This document shows positions 1-5,504 of a DNA stretch of 10,894 nt, one piece after another. The stretch comes from UBA7359 sp964392105 (GTDB lineage Bacteria; Pseudomonadota; Gammaproteobacteria; Eutrophobiales; Eutrophobiaceae): contig CAYMPA010000104.1 of NCBI GenBank assembly GCA_964392105.1, positions 1 to 10,894 on the forward strand. Reading direction: 5' to 3'. A model generated the notes under the pieces. That model did no database searches. It was not told the origin of the DNA and saw nothing but the letters and a program-made list of their open reading frames with translations. Each line of letters starts with the position of its first letter. Position 1 is the first letter of the stretch. The translations under genes and the position numbers were made by a program.

Positions 1-41
1 ACAAACACTTTACAAAATCTCAAGATCCCTTTGCTTCATGC

Positions 42-69
42 AAACCCCGCTTTTTAGCGGGGTTTTTTT
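42..69 (+). terminator. Rho-independent terminator of an off-window + strand gene
   Basis: A perfect 6-bp GC stem (CCCCGC at 45-50, GCGGGG at 57-62), extendable by three A-T pairs, closes a loop of TTTTTA and is followed by seven T (63-69). This is a canonical intrinsic terminator reading rightward. It must serve a gene ending left of the window, since no + strand gene begins before it here. Read leftward the hairpin is followed by only three T, so it is a weak terminator for the convergent leuD operon. Confidence 0.85.
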
Positions 70-73
70 ATTA

Positions 74-340
74 GAGCACTTTGCACGAATGCTATTTTGT
101 CCGCATACATCGTCGCCTAAAGCGCCTACTATTGGTAAAAATGTGCTCGAATGCGGGGTCGGGAAGCGACAAATGTTATATAAACTCCGCTTCTCGGCTT
201 AGGCATCCTGCGTCGCTCTACCTCCTACATCCATGTAGTCGTGCGTGCTTAACCTCGTCTTATGTACAGGTTGTACTGTATGCCGATTTTGCAGGAGCAA
301 AAATCGGCGAGAACAAAATCTCTATCCGTGTAAAGCACTC
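74..340. mobile_element. MITE-like non-autonomous element 1, TA-flanked, ending at the leuD stop codon
   Basis: The two ends are imperfect inverted repeats of about 28 bp: 74-100 begins GAGCACTTTGCACG and 313-340 ends CGTGTAAAGCACTC, with roughly 24 of 30 aligned positions matching once one indel is allowed. Each end is flanked by TA (72-73 and 341-342), the duplication expected of IS630/Tc1-mariner-type transposition. The interior has no plausible gene but has hairpins: GCCGATTTTGC at 282-292 against 297-308, CTACAT/ATGTAG at 225-238, and GAAGCG/CGCTTC at about 163-195. The right end lies one base from the TGA of leuD. Assignment to a transposon family is inference; no transposase is present. 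Confidence 0.55.
282..308. repeat. Strong inverted repeat (hairpin) inside element 1
   Basis: GCCGATTTTGC (282-292) pairs with GCAAAAATCGGC (297-308) around an AGGA loop, with one bulged A. It is the strongest local hairpin of the element and lies close to its right terminal repeat. It has no T-tract, so it is not an evident terminator. Confidence 0.6.
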
Positions 341-342
341 TA

Positions 343-993
343 TCAAGAAATTTCCTTGAATAACCAGGGTGTTATCTTTGCCCTGCTCATTTCATACTCA
401 CGAATTTCATCCGCATGTTCAAAAGTAAGACCAATATCGTCCAGTCCTTTATGTAAGCGGTCTTTCAGGCCAGAAGCAATATTAAATGTATATTTTTCCT
501 GATCCTGTGTTTCAACAAATTGTTCATCAAGGTTAATTGTTGCCTTAAAACCATTCTGTGATTGAACAACATCAAATAATGAATCAATTTCATTATCTTT
601 TAACCGTACTGGTAAAAAACCATTCTTGAATGAGTTGCTATAAAAAATATCACCAAAACTTGGAGCCAGCACGACCTTAAAACCAAAATCACTTAACGCC
701 CACACTGCATGCTCCCTTGATGAACCACAACCAAAATTTTCCCTGGCTAGTAATATCTCTGCTTTATCAAAGGGTGATTGATTTAAAATAAAATCCGGGT
801 TGATCTTTCGCGATACATTTTCCTTTGCTGGATCACCATGATCAAGGTAACGCCAATCATCAAACAGATTTGGACCAAAGCCACTACGCTTTATCGATTT
901 TAAATATTGTTTTGGAATAATCGCGTCAGTATCAACATTAGATCTATCCAATGGCGCTATTATTCCTGTAAATGTTTTAAATGCTTCCATCAT
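343..993 (-). CDS. leuD: 3-isopropylmalate dehydratase, small subunit
   Basis: LeuD pairs with LeuC as cytoplasmic isopropylmalate isomerase (EC 4.2.1.33), which converts 2-isopropylmalate to 3-isopropylmalate in leucine synthesis. The 216-residue length is normal for the proteobacterial form. Visible family signatures are the N-terminal DRSNVDTDAIIPKQYLK (residues 16-32), the swivel-domain loop ENFGCGSSREHA (85-96), and APSFGDIFYSNSFKNGFLPV (110-129). The start is either of two adjacent ATGs: AAGGA at 1002-998 overlaps the leuC stop and sits 4 nt from the first ATG (993) but a better 7 nt from the second (990), so 990 may be the true start. The gene begins 7 bp after leuC and is probably translationally coupled to it. 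Its stop lies directly against mobile element 1, and leuB is not adjacent on this side within the window. Confidence 0.97.
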   Translation of the reverse strand: MMEAFKTFTGIIAPLDRSNVDTDAIIPKQYLKSIKRSGFGPNLFDDWRYLDHGDPAKENVSRKINPDFILNQSPFDKAEILLARENFGCGSSREHAVWALSDFGFKVVLAPSFGDIFYSNSFKNGFLPVRLKDNEIDSLFDVVQSQNGFKATINLDEQFVETQDQEKYTFNIASGLKDRLHKGLDDIGLTFEHADEIREYEMSRAKITPWLFKEIS

Positions 994-1000
994 TCAATCC

Positions 1001-2401
1001 TTATAATTCTCTTATATCGATAAAATGGCCTGCAATAGCTGCTGCTGCAGCCATAGCTGGACTAACAAGATGCGTTCGTCCACCTTGTCCCTGACGACCT
1101 TCGAAGTTCCGGTTAGACGTTGATGCACAACGTTCACCTGGTTCAAGCCGGTCGGGATTCATCCCTAAACACATTGAACAACCCGGTTCACGCCATTCAA
1201 ATCCAGACTCAATAAAGATATCAGCCAGGCCTTCTTCTTCAGCTTGTTGTTTAACCAAACCGGAGCCCGGTACAACCATGGCCAATTTAACATCACTTGA
1301 CACCTTTTTACCTTTAACCACATCAGCGGCAGCACGTAAGTCTTCAATACGAGAATTTGTACATGAACCGACAAAGACTTTATCGATCTTGATATCAGTA
1401 ATCGGTGTACCTGCTGTCAGGTCCATATAATGTAATGCCTTTTCAACAGCTTCACGCTTAACCGCATCGCCAGCCATTGCAGGATCAGGGACAGAGTCAT
1501 TAACAGACATAACCATTTCAGGAGATGTGCCCCATGTCACTTGCGGTTCTATTTTTGTTGCATCAATTTCAACGACTTTATCAAAATACGCGTCATCATC
1601 ACTTATAAGATCACGCCATAATTCAATGGCACGATCCCACTCATCGCCTTTTGGTGAATAGGGACGTCCTTTGACATAATCCAATGTCGTCTGATCGACC
1701 GCGATAAGTCCGACTCGGGCACCCGCTTCAATACTCATATTACAGACGGTCATTCGGCCTTCGATTGATAAGTCACGAATAGCATCACCGGCAAATTCAA
1801 TTGTATGACCCGTTCCACCTGCTGTGCCGATTTCACCAATAATTTCAAGCACGATATCTTTAGCAGTAATACCCTTACCTGCTTGCCCATTAACATTAAC
1901 TAACATGTTCCTGGTCTTTTTAAGCACCAGGCATTGTGTTGCAAGTGTATGTTCAACTTCAGATGTACCAATGCCAAAGGCAAATGCACCCAACGCACCA
2001 TTGGTCGATGTGTGTGAATCACCACAAACGATTGTCATACCCGGTAAGGATGCACCTTGCTCGGGGCCGATAACATGAACAATACCCTGCCTGGGATCAA
2101 GCATTTCAAACTTGGTAATGCCAACTTCCTTGCAATTTGCGTCCAATGTTTCAAGTTGAAGCCTGGAAACAGGATCTTCGATCACCTCGCGATTCACTGT
2201 CGGGACATTATGATCAGGCACGGCTAAATTTGTATTCAATCGCCAAGGCTTTCGGCCAGCAAGTTTAAGACCTTCAAATGCTTGAGGTGAGGTAACCTCA
2301 TGGATGAGATGACGGTCAATATAGATTAAGGCTGTACCGTCACCAAAATCATGCACAACATGATCATCCCAAAGTTTGTCGTAAAGTGTTTTTGCCATCA
2401 T
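1001..2401 (-). CDS. leuC: 3-isopropylmalate dehydratase, large subunit
   Basis: LeuC is the aconitase-superfamily [4Fe-4S] subunit of isopropylmalate isomerase and acts with LeuD in the leucine pathway. At 466 residues it is full length. The three cluster-ligand cysteines of the family are visible: C347 in VFVGSCTNSRIEDLR and C408/C411 in PGCSMCLGMNPDR. Other signatures include YIDRHLIHEVTSPQAF (27-42), MTIVCGDSHTSTNGA (122-136) and GERCASTSNRNFEGRQG (422-438). Two adjacent ATGs can start it (2401 or 2398); relatives commonly begin MAKTLYDKL, which favours 2398, with a weak GAG ribosome-binding site at 2410-2408. It lies 28 bp after yhdH and 7 bp before leuD on the same strand. No frameshift or missing key residue was seen. 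Confidence 0.98.
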   Translation of the reverse strand: MMAKTLYDKLWDDHVVHDFGDGTALIYIDRHLIHEVTSPQAFEGLKLAGRKPWRLNTNLAVPDHNVPTVNREVIEDPVSRLQLETLDANCKEVGITKFEMLDPRQGIVHVIGPEQGASLPGMTIVCGDSHTSTNGALGAFAFGIGTSEVEHTLATQCLVLKKTRNMLVNVNGQAGKGITAKDIVLEIIGEIGTAGGTGHTIEFAGDAIRDLSIEGRMTVCNMSIEAGARVGLIAVDQTTLDYVKGRPYSPKGDEWDRAIELWRDLISDDDAYFDKVVEIDATKIEPQVTWGTSPEMVMSVNDSVPDPAMAGDAVKREAVEKALHYMDLTAGTPITDIKIDKVFVGSCTNSRIEDLRAAADVVKGKKVSSDVKLAMVVPGSGLVKQQAEEEGLADIFIESGFEWREPGCSMCLGMNPDRLEPGERCASTSNRNFEGRQGQGGRTHLVSPAMAAAAAIAGHFIDIREL

Positions 2402-2429
2402 AAAAATCTCTTTGTTTATTTAATAATTA

Positions 2430-3428
2430 TTACTCAACTGGATTGATAGCCACCACTGTACGACCGGTCGTTTCACCAGCCAACATATGTTCAAATACAT
2501 CAGGTAAATCTTCCAGCCCAACCGTCTTAGTCACAATCTTGTCCAGATGTTTTGGAGCCAGATCACTCGCAAGTCGTTCCCAAAGGGGTTGACGATAACG
2601 TGTCGGACATCCCGAAGAACTAATACCAAGAATACTGACGCCACGTAAGATAAATGGCATCACTGTGGTATTTAATTGAGTTCCACCGGCAAGCCCGACG
2701 GAAGCGATATTGCCCCACGGTTTGGTAGTTTTTGTTAACCAGGCAAGGATATCACCACCCACATTATCGATAGCACCGCCCCATTGTCCTTTTTCCAATG
2801 GCGGCCCATCAATTTTAATCGTATGACGATCCAGGACGTGATTCGCACCTAAACCAATCAATAATTCATGGCTATCAGACTTTCCGGTAACAGCAACTAC
2901 CTCATAGCCTAATGAGGACATAATATCGACGGCAAAATTTCCTACACCACCCGTCGCACCGGTAATAATAAATTGTCCTGATTCAGGGGTTTGACCATTC
3001 TCTTCGAGACGTTGTACACATAAGGCAACCGTGAATCCGGCTGTACCCATGGCCATGGCCTGGAACAAGCTCATTGATTCTGGCAACGGAACAACCCATT
3101 CTGCCGGTACCCTGGCATACTCTGAATACCCGCCATCATGGGCAACGCCAAAATCGTAACCGGTAACAAGAACCGCATCGCCTTCTTTAAACCGCTTATC
3201 CCGGGATTCCACCACATAGCCGGACACATCGACACCGGCAATACACGGAAAATCTCGAATTATCTTGCCCGCGCCGGTTGCCGCAAGCGCATCCTTGTAA
3301 TTGACAGAGGAATACGCTGCCTTAATCAAGACGTCACCCTGACTAAGTTCATCAACTGTCAGGCTTTCCAGGCGACCAACGACCTGTTCATTCTTCTGAT
3401 TTATCCTAAATGCCTGAAATTCTGTCAT
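2430..3428 (-). CDS. yhdH: YhdH/AcuI-family NADPH-dependent oxidoreductase (acrylyl-CoA reductase-like)
   Basis: This is a medium-chain dehydrogenase/reductase of the YhdH/YhfP/AcuI branch, 332 residues against about 325 for the family. Studied members reduce acryloyl-CoA to propionyl-CoA with NADPH; the substrate here is not shown by sequence. The N-terminal GroES-like domain contains SSVNYKDALAATG (40-52) and PCIAGVDVSGYV (61-72). The Rossmann domain carries the dinucleotide loop ITGATGGVGNFAVDIMSSLG (155-174), then VVAVTGKSD, whose Thr-Gly-Lys segment fits NADP preference. The cysteine-rich structural zinc loop of zinc MDRs is absent, as expected for this branch. It is the first gene of an apparent yhdH-leuC-leuD run (28-bp and 7-bp gaps), although it has no known role in leucine synthesis. 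A possible ribosome-binding GGTGA lies 8 nt before the ATG. Confidence 0.9.
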   Translation of the reverse strand: MTEFQAFRINQKNEQVVGRLESLTVDELSQGDVLIKAAYSSVNYKDALAATGAGKIIRDFPCIAGVDVSGYVVESRDKRFKEGDAVLVTGYDFGVAHDGGYSEYARVPAEWVVPLPESMSLFQAMAMGTAGFTVALCVQRLEENGQTPESGQFIITGATGGVGNFAVDIMSSLGYEVVAVTGKSDSHELLIGLGANHVLDRHTIKIDGPPLEKGQWGGAIDNVGGDILAWLTKTTKPWGNIASVGLAGGTQLNTTVMPFILRGVSILGISSSGCPTRYRQPLWERLASDLAPKHLDKIVTKTVGLEDLPDVFEHMLAGETTGRTVVAINPVE

Positions 3429-3574
3429 TTATACATTCACCATATTTACAATTTTCTTTTTGCATGAAACAATTCAGCGCTTTTATGACCTAACCCATTA
3501 GCTAATACAATAAATAAAGTAACAATCAATGCTTCCCTTGCCACAAAAGCAAGCGGCGCATTTTACGAGACTTA
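3429..3574. other. Intergenic region upstream of yhdH
   Basis: This AT-rich stretch must hold the leftward promoter of yhdH. On the minus strand a TTGATT hexamer with a 16-bp spacer to TATTAG is a possible but weak sigma-70 promoter. A small inverted repeat, CTTGC/GCAAG, occurs near 3537-3553. No ORF or RNA gene is evident. Confidence 0.35.
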
Positions 3575-3826
3575 GAGACTATTTGGTAATAATATTTCGA
3601 AGCGACAAATCTGTCCGGAACAGATTTGGACAGCGTAGCTGGCCCGAAGGGTGAAGAGCAGGAGCTCGAAACAAAATGGTTCTATTTGAAGACTATTTTG
3701 CAATCGATCGAGGCGCACCCAAGGGTATATCCTGCGGTAAATAGTCATTCTATTTAACGAGGTCGAGTGTGAAATAGTACCAAATAGAAACATTTGCAGC
3801 CGGAATCATTATTAGCAAATAGCCTC
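3575..3826. mobile_element. MITE-like element 2, TTA-flanked, between divergent genes
   Basis: The ends are inverted repeats: 3574-3593 (AGAGACTATTTGGTAATAAT) matches the complement of 3808-3827 at 18 of 20 positions. TTA flanks both sides (3572-3574 and 3827-3829), compatible with a 3-bp target duplication or a TA duplication within TTA. The interior is dense in the word ACTATTT or its complement (3578, 3692, 3739, 3772 and near-copies), suggesting repeated binding sites or internal duplication. It also has a 9-bp hairpin at 3606-3628. The word GAAGCGACAAAT at 3599-3610 also occurs in element 1. No credible protein is encoded. The right end is only 28 bp from the start of the Sel1-repeat gene, so the element must contribute that gene's upstream region. 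Confidence 0.55.
3606..3628. repeat. Nine-bp perfect hairpin within element 2
   Basis: CAAATCTGT (3606-3614) pairs perfectly with ACAGATTTG (3620-3628) around the loop CCGGA. No T-run follows on either side, so it is read as a structural part of the element rather than a terminator. Confidence 0.65.
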
Positions 3827-3854
3827 TTAACTATACCAACTGCGAGTTTTAAAT

Positions 3855-4376
3855 ATGAAAAAAATCAGTCCTTTACTAATCTTACTATTAACCCTGATCA
3901 CTTCTCCCGCTCGCGCGGATTTCAATGATGGTGTCGTCGCCTACCTGATGGGAGATTACGAAAAAGCCTTTACCACCATGCAATCACTCGCAGAAACCTC
4001 AGACCATGGTTATGCACAATATTATATGGGCATGATGTACATGAAAGGCCAGGGTGTTGAACAGGATTATAAAAATGCTGGCAAATGGTTTCGTAAAGCC
4101 TCTGAAAAAAATATACCCCAGGCTCAATACAAATTGGGGGACCTGTACTTCAAGGGTCGAGGTGTGCCAAAAGATTACGAATTTGCTTATGTATGGTTCA
4201 GTGTTGGCGCATCACATGAACATAAACTATCAATGAAAGCCATCAATAAAGCAAAAATAAAACTTTCAGACGAAGAACTCGGTGAAGCAGACAAGCTTAT
4301 TGCGACTTACGTAAAAAAATATGGGCCTAAAGAAGATGTCGATCCTGCTCAGCCCATCAAGATCGATAACGAATAA
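3855..4376 (+). CDS. Periplasmic Sel1-like repeat protein
   Basis: This is a 173-residue exported protein. It begins with a classical signal peptide (residues 1-21: KK, a leucine-rich core, then PARA with cleavage before DF), with no lipobox cysteine. A helical N-terminal segment (22-50) reads like a half repeat (GVVAYLMGDYEKAF). Two Sel1-type repeats follow, about 52-87 (AQYYMGMMYMKGQGVEQDY) and 88-123 (AQYKLGDLYFKGRGVPKDY), each with the Gly-x-Gly-Val-x-x-Asp-Tyr turn. The tail (124-173) is charged and lysine-rich. Sel1 repeats are alpha-alpha protein-interaction scaffolds, so a partner-binding role in the envelope is likely; no enzyme domain is present and the partner is unknown. It is transcribed alone, and its ATG has no strong ribosome-binding site. 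Its promoter region overlaps or abuts mobile element 2. Confidence 0.85.
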   Translation: MKKISPLLILLLTLITSPARADFNDGVVAYLMGDYEKAFTTMQSLAETSDHGYAQYYMGMMYMKGQGVEQDYKNAGKWFRKASEKNIPQAQYKLGDLYFKGRGVPKDYEFAYVWFSVGASHEHKLSMKAINKAKIKLSDEELGEADKLIATYVKKYGPKEDVDPAQPIKIDNE

Positions 4377-4435
4377 TTAGCGATTACTCATATCGGAGAA
4401 ATTCGCCCGGTGTGGGGGATTATGTTGTCTGCTCA

Positions 4436-4723
4436 TCAAGCCGCTTCAATCACAGAAATGGAGACATGCTTCCCAACAGATTCTAACATTTTAACCAGTC
4501 TATCTATTGTAAACCGTTCATAACGGCCTTTAATTACATCATTGAGCAAAGGCTGACTGGTGCGCAACTGTACGGCAGCATCTGCCTGGGTCAATCCTGA
4601 ACATTCTAACCATTGACGAATGGCGATCATCAAATCAAGTCGTATTTTAAGGTTTTCCGCATCTGGTAATTCAAGATCAGCAAATATATTAGCGTCTACA
4701 GGTGTAACATGTTCAGTGGTCAT
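4436..4723 (-). CDS. XRE-type helix-turn-helix antitoxin (HigA-like)
   Basis: The 95-residue protein has one Cro/CI-type helix-turn-helix at about residues 44-66 (LTQADAAVQLRTSQPLLNDV) after a helical segment. This is the antitoxin usually found behind Gp49-like RelE/HigB toxins. Known members bind and neutralise the toxin and repress the operon. The ATG at 4723 has a strong AGGAG at 4737-4733 with 9-nt spacing. The paired toxin lies upstream on the same strand, but a 241-bp gap caused by an inserted MITE separates them, where such pairs usually overlap or nearly touch. The ATGA at 4723-4720 still contains the stop codon that the toxin frame would have used before the insertion. Function as an antitoxin is inferred from family and context. 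Confidence 0.88.
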   Translation of the reverse strand: MTTEHVTPVDANIFADLELPDAENLKIRLDLMIAIRQWLECSGLTQADAAVQLRTSQPLLNDVIKGRYERFTIDRLVKMLESVGKHVSISVIEAA

Positions 4724-4732
4724 AACTTCTTT

Positions 4733-4737
4733 CTCCT
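4733..4737 (-). promoter_or_regulatory. Ribosome-binding site of the HigA-like antitoxin
   Basis: AGGAG lies 9 nt before the antitoxin ATG at 4723. Before the MITE insertion this site would have been inside the last codons of the toxin gene, the usual arrangement of a coupled pair. It survived because the element inserted upstream of it. Confidence 0.75.
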
Positions 4738-4740
4738 GTA

Positions 4741-4745
4741 TTTAA
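4741..4745. repeat. Target-site duplication TTTAA, left copy of element 3
   Basis: TTTAA directly abuts the left inverted repeat of element 3 and is repeated in the same orientation at 4983-4987 against the right inverted repeat. This is the footprint of a transposition event. Confidence 0.85.
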
Positions 4746-4982
4746 CCTAGAAACCTCAGTTGGACTCGTTTGAGTGTGCGTTTTTTAGGTTCAGATGCGC
4801 CGACTAGAAAGCTGCGCATAGTCATTCTACGTAAGGCTTTCGCTGTCAAGCAAATGGACCTAAAAAACGTGCAATCAAACGAGTAGGCTGACTCACCCAA
4901 CAGGTGAAAGCCTATAACGCAATAAGGTCCTGGTTTATAACGCATCATTCTGAATCAGGGCCGCTCAACTGAGGATTCTAGG
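4746..4982. mobile_element. MITE (element 3) inserted into a toxin-antitoxin operon
   Basis: This 237-bp element has terminal inverted repeats matching at 16 of 17 positions: CCTAGAAACCTCAGTTG (4746-4762) and CAACTGAGGATTCTAGG (4966-4982). It is bounded by perfect TTTAA duplications. A second long inverted repeat lies inside (about 4764-4791 against 4857-4884), containing GTTTTTTAGGT and ACCTAAAAAAC. A centre hairpin, ATGCGC/GCGCAT, occurs at 4795-4819, and TATAACGCA is repeated directly at 4913 and 4936. It contains no transposase. The CCTAGA end and 5-bp AT-rich duplication resemble IS1380-family elements such as ISEcp1; that assignment is inference. A minus-strand ORF inside (4948-4742) has no recognisable domain and is treated as element sequence. 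Confidence 0.85.
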
Positions 4983-5297
4983 TTTAACATCGTTAAAACG
5001 CTTTCTGGTCAGTTCTATATCCTTTTTTGCTGTGCGCCGGGACTTCTTTCGAAAGACATGTAATACATAAATTGCTTCTTCATATTTCGCAAGATAAATA
5101 ATCCGAAATGCGCCGCCAGTGTTAATACGGATTTCCTGCACGCCACTCCCGATTGAAGGCATTGGCCTCCAGTCGGCAGGTTGCATTCCTCGCTGTACGA
5201 ATCCCAACTGAAAACCGGCATCCCGACGAGCCGCTTCAGGAAACGTGCAAATCACTTGGTAGCTATCTCCTTGCCAATCAATCCGTTTTTCAGCCAT
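4965..5297 (-). CDS. Gp49/HigB-like toxin (RelE superfamily), C-terminus rewritten by a MITE
   Basis: The 110-residue protein matches the phage Gp49-like/HigB toxin family, RelE-fold ribosome-dependent mRNA endonucleases. Typical segments are DWRPMPSIGSGVQEIRI (42-58), FRIIYLAKYEEAIYVLHVF (64-82) and the basic run RKKSRRTAKKDIELTRKR (83-100). The order, toxin first and HTH antitoxin second, is that of HigBA. The last five residues and stop (PRILS, TGA at 4967-4965) are encoded by the end of element 3. Without the element the frame would continue after K105 as YRRKKL and stop at the TGA overlapping the antitoxin ATG, giving 111 residues. The conserved core is intact, so activity may be retained. 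No Shine-Dalgarno is visible before the ATG, and a 26-bp palindrome lies 7-32 bp upstream. Confidence 0.88.
   Translation of the reverse strand: MAEKRIDWQGDSYQVICTFPEAARRDAGFQLGFVQRGMQPADWRPMPSIGSGVQEIRINTGGAFRIIYLAKYEEAIYVLHVFRKKSRRTAKKDIELTRKRFNDVKPRILS
4983..4987. repeat. Target-site duplication TTTAA, right copy of element 3
   Basis: This is the second copy of TTTAA, lying within toxin codons 104-105 on the minus strand. Joining it to the sequence left of 4741 restores a continuous toxin frame. Confidence 0.85.
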
Positions 5298-5303
5298 ATT
5301 GGA

Positions 5304-5329
5304 TATTTATACATAATTATGTATAAATA
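5304..5329. promoter_or_regulatory. 26-bp perfect palindrome, probable operator of the HigBA-like operon
   Basis: The half-site TATTTATACATAA (5304-5316) is followed directly by its exact complement (5317-5329), so the whole 26 bp is a perfect palindrome. It ends 7 bp before the toxin ATG. On the minus strand it contains a possible -10 TATAAA at 5311-5306, with TTGCTA at 5333-5328 and a 16-bp spacer. A dimeric helix-turn-helix antitoxin is the expected ligand. If that -10 is used, transcription would begin almost at the ATG, consistent with the missing Shine-Dalgarno. Regulation and transcript start are inferred. Confidence 0.7.
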
Positions 5330-5385
5330 GCAATACCTTCTTACAAATCAAACAAATAGGGAAACAAAAGACAGTGGCAATGAAC

Positions 5386-5409
5386 TACCCTGCAGCTAGC
5401 AACGGGGTA
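5386..5409. repeat. Small imperfect hairpin between the two toxin-antitoxin modules
   Basis: TACCC (5386-5390) pairs with GGGTA (5405-5409), with inner TGC/GCA pairing and a short bulge. It resembles short intergenic repeats seen in gammaproteobacteria but is a single copy here. No role can be assigned. Confidence 0.3.
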
Positions 5410-5439
5410 TCCAGGATTCACACACCTACCCTTATATTC

Positions 5440-5468
5440 TTGACATATGCAATCTTTTTGACTACATT
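5440..5468 (+). promoter_or_regulatory. Sigma-70 promoter of vapBC
   Basis: A consensus -35 TTGACA (5440-5445) is followed by a 17-bp spacer and a -10 TACATT (5463-5468). Transcription would start near 5475, about 30 bp before the VapB ATG at 5505. Confidence 0.7.
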
Positions 5469-5492
5469 GCAATCATATTGCTATTTAGTCAA
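5458..5492. promoter_or_regulatory. Candidate VapB operator overlapping the promoter
   Basis: TTGACTA (5458-5464) and its exact complement TAGTCAA (5486-5492) flank a 21-bp centre containing the palindrome ATTGCAAT. TGCAATC is also repeated directly at 5448-5454 and 5468-5474, two helical turns apart. The sites cover the -10 region, the usual location for autorepression by a ribbon-helix-helix antitoxin. Binding is inferred. Confidence 0.5.
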
Positions 5493-5504
5493 TCGGAGTT
5501 ACAA

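Noticed and set aside
81..359. 92-residue + strand ORF (and an overlapping one at 245-502)
   Set aside because: It lies almost wholly within MITE-like element 1 and runs into leuD antisense. The translation has no domain and reflects the element's hairpins.
1165..2078. Out-of-frame ORFs inside leuC (1165-1374 minus, 1824-2078 plus)
   Set aside because: LeuC is intact and conserved across these positions, and the alternative frames have no start signals or domains.
3572..3793. 73-residue minus-strand ORF between yhdH and the Sel1-repeat gene
   Set aside because: It coincides with element 2, has no ribosome-binding site or domain, and is explained by repeat sequence.
4742..4948. 68-residue minus-strand ORF between toxin and antitoxin
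   Set aside because: It is inside element 3, stops at its edge and shows no recognisable family. A third TA gene was considered and dropped once the TIRs and TTTAA duplications were found.
5478..5504. TTG start for VapB, giving nine extra residues
   Set aside because: It lies within the operator dyad and only a few bases after the predicted transcript start, while the ATG at 5505 has GGAG at 6-nt spacing and matches where the ribbon-helix-helix strand begins.
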